In this document: one piece after another, positions 47,253-53,736 of the stretch | How the letters are laid out: the number at the start of each line of letters is the position of its first letter | Numbering within the stretch: position 1 is the first letter of the stretch | From: Eubacteriales bacterium | Lineage (GTDB): Bacteria > Bacillota > Clostridia > Oscillospirales > Butyricicoccaceae | NCBI GenBank assembly: GCA_030524205.1 | Contig: JAUNGZ010000006.1 | Span: forward strand, 36,813-100,812 | Direction of reading: 5' to 3' | DNA length: 64,000 nt | Notes under the pieces: generated by a model | Told to the model about the DNA's origin: nothing | Seen by the model: only the letters and a program-made list of their open reading frames with translations | The model's database searches: none | Made by a program: the position numbers and the translations under genes

Positions 47253-48389
47253 GTGGAGGGAGAAGAGGCAAGGGCGGTGCGCGCGCCCCTGCGCCGCAGC
47301 CGTGTGCGCGAGTGGGACGTGCTGCGTTCCATGGCCTTTGCCGCCGTTGTTTTGCAGCATCTGCTGGGGGCGTGCGCGCAGCGGAGCGGGCTCGGACCGG
47401 CGGGGCAGGCGTTCTGCGCCGCGGCGTTTGAACCGCTCCGCTTCGCGGTGCCGATGTTCGTGTTCCTGTTTGGCTGCTCGCTTTTTTATGCGAACCCACA
47501 GGGGGTGCGTTACGGCGCTTACCTGAAAAAGCGGCTGTTCGAGCTGGCTCTGCCCTATGCGGTATGGACGGTCATTTATATGCGGTTCATGGAGCGGCCG
47601 ATTGGGCCGCGCGCGCTGCTGCGCAGTCTGCTGCTGGGCGAGGGCGGCTATCATCTGTGGTACGTCGTGATGATATTGCAGTTCGTCGTGCTTACGCCTG
47701 TGTTTTTCTGGGTGAAAAAACAAGCCGGCGCACACCCGGTGGCCGCGATGGCGGTGCTCCTGCTGCTTTGGCTGCTGTATCTCGGCGTCACGCCGCATTG
47801 GGACGGCGGCGGGCTTGCCGGGGCGGTATTCTACCGTCACCGCTCGCTCGTGTTTCTGTCTTGGATCGGGTTCTTTGCGCTCGGCGTGTTGTGCGGCGCG
47901 TGCCGCGAACGGTTTTCCCATTGGACAAAGCGCCTGTTTCCCTTAACCGGGCTGATTTACGGCGGTTCGGTCGTTTGGGCGGCGTATTGGAGCGTGCGCG
48001 GCGCGGTCGAGCAAGGGGCGGTTAATTTTTCCCGCGTCGGCTTTCTCAACCCGGATTACGCCCTCTTTACGCTGTGCGGTCTTCTTTTTTGGTATGAGTG
48101 CGCGCGGCGGCTCGCCGGCTGGGACGGATTTGCGCGCTTATGCGCGTTTGTCGGCGCACATTCGTATGAAGCATATCTGGCGCACGTGCTGATTCTGACG
48201 AAAGCATCTATGTTTCTCGATGCGCATTGGAGCGGCATGCAGCTGCCGCGGTTTTACATCATTCTCACAGCGGCGGCGCTGCTCGGCTCCGTGCTGCTCG
48301 GCTGGCTGATCGACAGCGCGGTGAAAGCACTGCGCGCGCAATGGAAACGGAGGGGAAAAGATGAAACAAATCTACCTCGCGGGCTTTGA
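47253..48389 (+). CDS. Acyltransferase family 3 membrane protein
   Basis: 378 residues from GTG 47253. About ten membrane helices with R-x-W-D-x-L-R-x-x-A-x-x-x-V-V-x-x-H at the start, the acyltransferase-3 pattern (OafA/WecH type). Such proteins O-acetylate surface polysaccharides or other envelope molecules. The next gene overlaps it by 29 bases. Confidence 0.82.
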   Translation: MEGEEARAVRAPLRRSRVREWDVLRSMAFAAVVLQHLLGACAQRSGLGPAGQAFCAAAFEPLRFAVPMFVFLFGCSLFYANPQGVRYGAYLKKRLFELALPYAVWTVIYMRFMERPIGPRALLRSLLLGEGGYHLWYVVMILQFVVLTPVFFWVKKQAGAHPVAAMAVLLLLWLLYLGVTPHWDGGGLAGAVFYRHRSLVFLSWIGFFALGVLCGACRERFSHWTKRLFPLTGLIYGGSVVWAAYWSVRGAVEQGAVNFSRVGFLNPDYALFTLCGLLFWYECARRLAGWDGFARLCAFVGAHSYEAYLAHVLILTKASMFLDAHWSGMQLPRFYIILTAAALLGSVLLGWLIDSAVKALRAQWKRRGKDETNLPRGL

Positions 48390-48816
48390 CGTGTTCGCGC
48401 CCGACGCCGTGCAGCGCGGCGTGAAAATGAAGCTGATGTGCGCCGAAAAAGGCTTTGCGGGCCTTTATCCGTTCGACAATGAGGCCGATACCGCGCCCGC
48501 GATTTTTGAGGGCAACTGTGCGCTGATCGACCGCGCCGATGTCGTGATCGCGAACCTCGACCCCTTCCGGGGCGACGAACCGGACAGCGGCACTTGCTTT
48601 GAGGTCGGCTATGCGTTTGCCAAGGGCAAAGCAGTGTACGGCTATGTGTCCGACGTGCGTACCATGCGGGAAAAGATGGGCGAGCGGGATGCGGCTGGCT
48701 TTGCGGTCGAAAACTGGGGCCTGCCGCTCAACCTGATGCTGTCCTGCGCGGCAAAAATCGTCGAAGGGGACTTCGCGGCGGCGCTCGCCGCCTGCGCGGA
48801 GGAGATGAGGACATGA
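48361..48816 (+). CDS. Nucleoside 2-deoxyribosyltransferase family protein
   Basis: 151 residues. Pattern I-Y-L-A-G-F-D-V-F near the start, A-D-x-V-I-A-N-L-D-P-F-R-G, then D-S-G-T-x-F-E-V-G-Y-A-x-A with the likely catalytic Glu. The family transfers deoxyribose between bases or hydrolyses nucleotides. It overlaps the genes on both sides. Confidence 0.85.
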   Translation: MKQIYLAGFDVFAPDAVQRGVKMKLMCAEKGFAGLYPFDNEADTAPAIFEGNCALIDRADVVIANLDPFRGDEPDSGTCFEVGYAFAKGKAVYGYVSDVRTMREKMGERDAAGFAVENWGLPLNLMLSCAAKIVEGDFAAALAACAEEMRT

Positions 48817-49418
48817 AAAAGGCGGGACGCACGCTGGTCATGGCGGTTTTCTCTGCCGCGCTTCTTGTGTCGATGGGACTGGGACGGCAGCCGGAGGCCG
48901 CGGCCGCGGTCAACGGACGGACGCAGCAGTGCGTTTACCGGGGCGAAACGTATTCGTTCGTCAAGCCGCTGGAGGGCGGCTGCGCGCAGGCCTGCGCGGT
49001 GTGGCGGGTCGATCCGGCTACCGGCGAATATGACACCGTTGTGCCCGATGCGTCAAGCGCGGTATTTTACCAAAATAAAATTTATTTTATCGACCATGCG
49101 GCGCGCACCTGTTCCATCTATTGCAAACCGATCGGCGGCGGGCAGACGGAGCTGGTGCGCGGCGACGGCAGGTGCGCGACCGACGGCTGGCCCGCGCGTG
49201 TCAAGCAGGTGTTTTACGATGAGATCGGCGTGCGGGACGGCGCAGTTTTTTATATCAGCCGCGTTTACGAAACGCCGGAAAATCCCGCGGTAACACGGCA
49301 GGCGCCCGACGGAACGCGGCGGCGCGTGCGCGCGCGGGAGCAGGATCCGTTCGTGCTGGAGCAGCGCTGGCTGCGCCCGGATGGGCAGGACGCGCTGATC
49401 GAGACGCTGGCCGCATAA
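48813..49418 (+). CDS. Secreted protein of unknown function
   Basis: 201 residues with a signal peptide (residues 1-33, ending in AAAAA). Five Cys lie in the mature part (C-V-Y, C-A-Q-A-C, C-S-I-Y-C, C-A), enough for disulfides. Some segments (V-F-Y-Q-N-K-I-Y-F-I-D, V-F-Y-D-E-I-G-V-R-D-G-A-V-F-Y-I-S) are like blades of a beta-propeller of the DUF5050 type, but too few for a full propeller. Start overlaps the previous stop (ATGA). Confidence 0.6.
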   Translation: MKKAGRTLVMAVFSAALLVSMGLGRQPEAAAAVNGRTQQCVYRGETYSFVKPLEGGCAQACAVWRVDPATGEYDTVVPDASSAVFYQNKIYFIDHAARTCSIYCKPIGGGQTELVRGDGRCATDGWPARVKQVFYDEIGVRDGAVFYISRVYETPENPAVTRQAPDGTRRRVRAREQDPFVLEQRWLRPDGQDALIETLAA

Positions 49419-49441
49419 AAGGCGCGGACGGATGAAAGACT

Positions 49442-49490
49442 AAGTCCCGGGTGATGTTATGAAGAAACAAACCGCGGGACTTTTTCTTTT
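49442..49490 (+). terminator. Terminator-like hairpin spanning a start codon
   Basis: Stem AAGTCCCG (49442-49449) and CGGGACTT (49475-49482), followed by TTTCTTTT. The 25-base loop contains the ribosome site and ATG (49459) of the next gene, so it may terminate the upstream transcript or control the downstream gene. Confidence 0.55.
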
Positions 49491-49812
49491 GGGCGCGGGC
49501 GGCTATTCGATGCTGGAAATTTTATGGCGCGGCTACACGCATTGGACAATGGCGCTGACGGGCGGCGCGGTGCTGGTCGGCCTTGGACGGCTGCGTGCGC
49601 GCGTGCGCGAGGAAGGGCCGCTCGCGCGCTGTCTGTGCGGCGCGGCGTGCATCACGGCGGCCGAATACGTGGTCGGCTGCACGGTCAACCGCAGATACCG
49701 CATGGGCGTTTGGGATTATTCGCAGGAAAAGGGCAATATCCACGGTCAGGTGTGCCCAAAGTACGCGGCGCTCTGGGTCGCACTGTCGGCGCCCTTTATG
49801 CTGCCGAAATAA
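49459..49812 (+). CDS. Putative ABC-transporter type IV (CmpB-like) membrane protein
   Basis: 117 residues with about four membrane helices. L-E-I-L-W-R-G-Y-T-H-W-[TS]-M-x-L-x-G-G, then V-W-D-Y-S-x-x-x-x-N-x-x-G-Q-x-C matches the small membrane proteins labelled ABC-trans type IV. No ATPase partner is nearby, so transport is not shown. Its start codon lies in a hairpin loop. Confidence 0.75.
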   Translation: MKKQTAGLFLLGAGGYSMLEILWRGYTHWTMALTGGAVLVGLGRLRARVREEGPLARCLCGAACITAAEYVVGCTVNRRYRMGVWDYSQEKGNIHGQVCPKYAALWVALSAPFMLPK

Positions 49813-49815
49813 AGC

Positions 49816-49844
49816 TTGAAAAGCGGGCGGGTATGCCGTATAAT
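49816..49844 (+). promoter_or_regulatory. Sigma-A promoter of the coaX-like/panT unit
   Basis: TTGAAA (49816-49821), 17-bp spacer, TATAAT (49839-49844), 35 bases before the coaX-like start. Confidence 0.8.
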
Positions 49845-49879
49845 GTCCTTGGCAATATGCCGGGAAAGAGGTTCCGAAC

Positions 49880-50650
49880 ATGCTGATCGCGGTGAATGCA
49901 GGAAACAGCCACGTGCTGCTTGGCGGTTATGAGGAAGACGAGCAGGTTTTTGTCGCTTCCATCGCAACCGAGCCCAAGCAGACCGGGGATTTCTATGCGT
50001 ATTCGCTGCAGCAGATTTTTGGCCTGCACGGCGTGGAGGCAAAACGGATCGAGGGCGCGGTCGTCAGCTCGGTCGTGCCGGCGATGACGCCGGTTCTGGA
50101 GTGCGCGCTTCGTCTGCTGGGCGTCAATGACGTGATCGAGGTGTCGAGCGGCGTTAAGACCCGCCTCAATATCCGGTCGGAGCAGCCGCGGCAGGTCGGC
50201 TCGGACCGCGTCGCGGGCGCGGTCGCGGCCCGCGCGAAGGGCCGGCTGCCCTGTGTGGCCGTCAGCCTCGGCACGGCGACGACGTTCACCGTGCTCGACG
50301 AGACGGGCGCGCTGGTCGGTTCGGCGATTACGGCGGGCGTGCGGCTGTCCCTCGCCGCCTTGCGCGAGCAGGCGGCGCAGCTGCCCGCGGTTGCGATCGA
50401 CGGGGCGGACGGCGGCGTGCTGGCCCGCAACACGGCGGACGCGATGCGCGTCGGCGCGGTGTACGGCGCGGCGGCCATGGTCGACGGCATGATCGAGCGC
50501 TTTGCAGAAGCGCTCGGACAGACGCCGTATGTGGTCGTCACGGGCGGCGCAGCGCCGCTGGTCGCGCCGCATTTGCGCGTGCCGCATGAGTACGACAAAA
50601 ACCTTGTGCTCGACGGGCTGCATCTGATCTGGAAACGGAACCGGACCTGA
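49880..50650 (+). CDS. CoaX-like protein with altered active site
   Basis: 256 residues, clearly in the type III pantothenate kinase family (V-V-S-S-V-V-P, R-Q-V-G-S-D-R, G-T-A-T-T), 25 residues shorter than the copy at 41894. When the two are lined up, Asp6 is Asn6 (N-A-G-N-S), Asp109 is kept, and Asp129 is Ser129 (S-L-G-T-A-T-T). Loss of two of three acidic residues that bind ATP, metal and pantothenate suggests a weak or dead kinase. Its partner is a PanT-like transporter 61 bases downstream, so a pantothenate sensor or regulator is an inference. A different sugar or vitamin substrate is possible. Confidence 0.8.
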   Translation: MLIAVNAGNSHVLLGGYEEDEQVFVASIATEPKQTGDFYAYSLQQIFGLHGVEAKRIEGAVVSSVVPAMTPVLECALRLLGVNDVIEVSSGVKTRLNIRSEQPRQVGSDRVAGAVAARAKGRLPCVAVSLGTATTFTVLDETGALVGSAITAGVRLSLAALREQAAQLPAVAIDGADGGVLARNTADAMRVGAVYGAAAMVDGMIERFAEALGQTPYVVVTGGAAPLVAPHLRVPHEYDKNLVLDGLHLIWKRNRT

Positions 50651-50711
50651 CCGCGCGATTGCCAAAATAAGCCCTGTACTCTGAAGAGGAGACGGGAGCG
50701 GGAGGAAAAAC

Positions 50712-51356
50712 ATGAAAAAGGGAAAAATCAACATTCGCTTCATGACGGAGCTGGCGCTGCTCACCGCCATTACGCTGATTATGGCGTACACCCCGCTGGG
50801 ATATCTGCGCGTGGGGCCGCTCAATGCATCGTTCCTGACGGTGCCGATGGGCATTGGCGCAATTCTGATGGGGCCGGGCGCGGGCGCGGTTTTGGGTCTG
50901 GTTTTCGGCCTAACCAGTTTTGGCAACGCGCTGACCGGCGGCTCCGCGATGGGCGCGGCATTGCTTATGGCAAGCCCGGCGGGCTATTTTGTGGTTAGCG
51001 TTGTGGGGCGCGTGCTCGCGGGCTTTTTTTGCGGCCTTGTGTTCCGGGCGGCCCGCAAGGTGGATAAGCGCGGCGTTGTCAGCTATGCGGTCGGCGCGGT
51101 CAGCGCGCCGCTGCTGAACACGCTGTTCTACATGGGCTTCATTGTGCTGCTATTCTTCGGCTGCGATTATGTGCAGGGCTTGGTGGCCACGACCGGAGCG
51201 GCCAATCCGATCGCCTTTGTGCTCGCGCTCGTCGGAGTGCAAGGGTTGGTGGAAGCGCTGATCTGCGGCGCGGTGGGCTGCATCGTCAGCAAGGCGGTGG
51301 ACAGCGCGTTTACTGCCAAGCAGAAACAAGCGCCTGCCGTTTCCGAAGCGAAGTAA
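50712..51356 (+). CDS. panT: ECF transporter S component, PanT-like (pantothenate)
   Basis: 214 residues with about six membrane helices (R-F-M-x-E-L-A-L-L-T-A-I-T-L-I-M-A-Y-T-P-L-G-Y-L, M-G-P-G-A-G-A-V-L-G-L-V-F-G-L-T-S-F). This is the layout of PanT-type ECF substrate-binding components, which work with a shared EcfAAT module encoded elsewhere. The neighbouring CoaX-like gene supports pantothenate as substrate. Confidence 0.78.
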   Translation: MKKGKINIRFMTELALLTAITLIMAYTPLGYLRVGPLNASFLTVPMGIGAILMGPGAGAVLGLVFGLTSFGNALTGGSAMGAALLMASPAGYFVVSVVGRVLAGFFCGLVFRAARKVDKRGVVSYAVGAVSAPLLNTLFYMGFIVLLFFGCDYVQGLVATTGAANPIAFVLALVGVQGLVEALICGAVGCIVSKAVDSAFTAKQKQAPAVSEAK

Positions 51357-51370
51357 GAATTAAAATACTG

Positions 51371-51402
51371 GAAAAGAGCCGCGGCAATGCGGCTCTTTTC
51401 AT
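51371..51402 (+). terminator. Terminator after panT
   Basis: GAAAAGAGCCGC, loop, and its complement ending in TTTTC. Confidence 0.85.
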
Positions 51403-51675
51403 TATGAAGAAGCTTGGACAAAGCGGCCTGCGCCGCGTTCCGGCGCGCCCTGCGCGGATGCGGGCGTAAGCAGCGTGCCGCCCTTAAAAAATGAAGTTTT
51501 TTCCGAAAACGGCGGTTTTCCCCAAGGATTTCGGGAAAACCGCCGCTTTTTCGTTTTAGAAAACCTTACCAGACACAAGGACTTATAAACCCTCCAATAA
51601 TCGCAAAGGAATAGCAAAGGTTCACAGTTCGTTTTCCTCTGCAAAGCGGCATAGTAAATGTGGAGGTGAGAAAAC
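51403..51675 (+). other. Intergenic stretch before spoIVB
   Basis: No gene seen. A second strong hairpin (51510-51522 with 51533-51545, 13 bp, T-rich tail to 51556) follows the panT terminator. The GC-rich part 51420-51480 has short self-complementary runs. The last 60 bases hold the spoIVB ribosome site; no sporulation promoter could be assigned with confidence. Confidence 0.6.
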
Positions 51676-52689
51676 GTGCATCAAAGCAAAACGAAAAAAA
51701 TCGCAATATCCTTAGCGCTGCTCCTGACAATGCTGTTTTCCGCGCAGGCCGCCGAGATCACTTCGCTGATCCCGATCGGTCACACCGTGGGCATCAAAAT
51801 GAGCGCCCAAGGCGTGCTCGTTGTGCGCCTGAACGAGGTGCAGACGCCGGACGGACCGGCCTGTCCGGCGCGCGACGCGGGCGTGGCCGAAGGCGACATG
51901 ATCACCAAGGTGAACGGGACGGAGATCGATTCAAACGACAGCCTGCAAAAACAGATCGCGCTTTCAGCGGGGCAGCCGGTATCGCTCGAAATCGTGCGCG
52001 ACGGCGGCAGCCAAACGCTGACCGCTAAGCCGATGGCGGATGAAAAGGGCGTGTTCCGCATCGGCGTTTTGGCGCGCGACAGCATGGCGGGCATCGGCAC
52101 GCTGACCTATGTCGACCCGGAAACGGGCGCGTTCGGTTCGCTCGGACACGGCATCTGCGACAGCGAAACCGGCGTGCTGATGCCGCTGAAGGAGGGCAGC
52201 GTGCTTTATTCCGTGGTCGGCTCGGTGCAGAAGGGCAAGGTGGGCGAGCCCGGCGCCTTGCAGGGTGAGTTTGCTGCGGACAGCGATATCGGTTCGGTGC
52301 GTGAAAATACCGACAGCGGTATCTTCGGCACGCTGACCGACAGCAGCCTGTACGCGTCGCTTGAGTCGGTGCCGGTCGCATCGGCTGATGAAGTGCAGGT
52401 GGGCGACGCGGAAATTTTGGCAAACGTCTCGGGCGACACGGTCGAGCGCTATCAGGTGCAGGTCGTCAAGGTGTATCCGGCGGACGATGAGTACGGCCGC
52501 GGCATGATGCTCCGCGTGACCGACCAAGCGCTGCTTGACCAGACCGGCGGCATCGTGCAGGGCATGAGCGGCAGCCCGGTGCTGCAAAATGGTAAAATCA
52601 TCGGCGCGGTCACGCATGTGCTGGTAAATGATCCGACCTGTGGTTACGCGATCGGCATCCAGCGCATGCTGGAGGAAATGACGAATTAA
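51676..52689 (+). CDS. spoIVB: SpoIVB peptidase
   Basis: 337 residues from GTG 51676 (GGAGGTG upstream). The sporulation signalling serine protease that triggers pro-sigma-K processing. Signal/anchor segment 8-25, PDZ domain about 40-110, then the peptidase domain with catalytic H158 (S-L-G-H-G) and S298 (Q-G-M-S-G-S-P). It is shorter than the Bacillus protein at the N-terminus. The next gene is spo0A, the usual clostridial and bacillar order. Confidence 0.94.
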   Translation: MHQSKTKKIAISLALLLTMLFSAQAAEITSLIPIGHTVGIKMSAQGVLVVRLNEVQTPDGPACPARDAGVAEGDMITKVNGTEIDSNDSLQKQIALSAGQPVSLEIVRDGGSQTLTAKPMADEKGVFRIGVLARDSMAGIGTLTYVDPETGAFGSLGHGICDSETGVLMPLKEGSVLYSVVGSVQKGKVGEPGALQGEFAADSDIGSVRENTDSGIFGTLTDSSLYASLESVPVASADEVQVGDAEILANVSGDTVERYQVQVVKVYPADDEYGRGMMLRVTDQALLDQTGGIVQGMSGSPVLQNGKIIGAVTHVLVNDPTCGYAIGIQRMLEEMTN

Positions 52690-52720
52690 GGCTGAAACAC
52701 TGGCGTTTTGGCAGTTTTTG

Positions 52721-52729
52721 TGGTATACT
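52721..52729 (+). promoter_or_regulatory. Extended -10 element upstream of spo0A
   Basis: TGGTATACT (TATACT 52724-52729) without a good -35; 128 bases before spo0A. A sigma-H promoter could not be identified. Confidence 0.5.
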
Positions 52730-52760
52730 GCCGAAAGCACGCGAGGAAAAAATCCGGTTT

Positions 52761-52840
52761 TTCCGACAAAAGACTTGAAAAATATGGAAGTATATGGTAA
52801 ATTAAGGGTAGTAAAGAAAAAGAACAATAATTTGTCGGAA
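52761..52840. promoter_or_regulatory. Inverted pair of 0A-box-like sites upstream of spo0A
   Basis: TTCCGACAA (52761-52769) and its exact complement TTGTCGGAA (52832-52840) flank 62 bases in the spo0A leader. Each resembles the Spo0A box TGTCGAA with an extra G. Autoregulation is inferred. Confidence 0.45.
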
Positions 52841-52856
52841 GGCTGGTATTGACAAC

Positions 52857-53618
52857 ATGGAACAGAAGATTCGAGTTTTACTCGCGGATGACGACAGCGA
52901 ATTCTGCGCGCGCATGGCGGAAGCGATCGAAAAAGCGGAGGATATGGAGCTGGCCGGAATCGCGGAGGACGGCGCAAAGGCGCTTGCGGCGGTGAGCGAA
53001 CTGAAGCCTGATCTTTTCATTATCGACTTGGTGCTGCCGGTAATGGATGGGATTATGGTACTCAGCAAGCTGCGCGCGCAGGAAGGGAAAGCGCCGGCTA
53101 CCGTCGTGCTTTCGGCTTTTGCCAGCCCGCAGGCCGGGGCGGAATGCACCGCGCTTGGCGTCGACATGTTCCTGCGCAAGCCGATGGATGCGGACGCGGT
53201 GTGCGAGCGCATCCGCATGTGGAAAGCGGGCAAGCAGGAGGCGGAGAAGCCGGGGGAATCGGTGGCGCTCGAGGTCCGTGTAACTGAGGTCATCCATCAG
53301 GTGGGCGTGCCCGCGCATATTAAGGGCTATCAGTATCTGCGTGAGGCGATCATGATGGCGGTTGAGGATATGGAGTCGGTAAGCGCGATCACCAAGGTTC
53401 TGTATCCGTCGATTGCGAAAAAATTCAAGACCACCTCGTCGCGCGTTGAACGGGCCATCCGCCACGCGATTGAGGTTGCGTGGGACCGAGGCGATATTGA
53501 AACGCTGCAAAACTATTTCGGCTACACGGTTTCGGGCGTCAAGGGCAAGCCGACCAACTCGGAGTTTATCTCTATGATCGCAGACCGGCTTCGTCTGCAA
53601 ATGCGGTTTGGTTCGTAA
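52857..53618 (+). CDS. spo0A: Sporulation response regulator Spo0A
   Basis: 253 residues. Master regulator of sporulation. Receiver domain with acidic pocket D11-D13, acceptor Asp57 (F-I-I-D-L-V-L-P) and Lys near 107, then the Spo0A DNA-binding domain with the recognition helix region [15 protein letters not shown]. Follows spoIVB by 167 bases. Confidence 0.96.
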   Translation: MEQKIRVLLADDDSEFCARMAEAIEKAEDMELAGIAEDGAKALAAVSELKPDLFIIDLVLPVMDGIMVLSKLRAQEGKAPATVVLSAFASPQAGAECTALGVDMFLRKPMDADAVCERIRMWKAGKQEAEKPGESVALEVRVTEVIHQVGVPAHIKGYQYLREAIMMAVEDMESVSAITKVLYPSIAKKFKTTSSRVERAIRHAIEVAWDRGDIETLQNYFGYTVSGVKGKPTNSEFISMIADRLRLQMRFGS

Positions 53619-53632
53619 CAAAATTTGATGCG

Positions 53633-53664
53633 GGGACGGGGCGCAAGCTCCGTCCCTTATTTTG
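53633..53664 (+). terminator. Terminator after spo0A
   Basis: A 10-bp stem with one mismatch (GGGACGG...CCGTCCC) and a GCAA-containing loop, tail TTATTTTG. polA has TATAAT at 53690-53695 but no clear -35. Confidence 0.7.
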
Positions 53665-53736
53665 TCTGGAAATTGTCTCGGCAATAGGATATAATATAGC
53701 ATAAGAAAAATTTGTTGAATTATGAGGAATGCTTCG

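Noticed and set aside
48862-48914. Lipobox in the secreted protein at 48813
   Set aside because: No Cys follows the hydrophobic core at the expected place; a standard signal peptide fits better.
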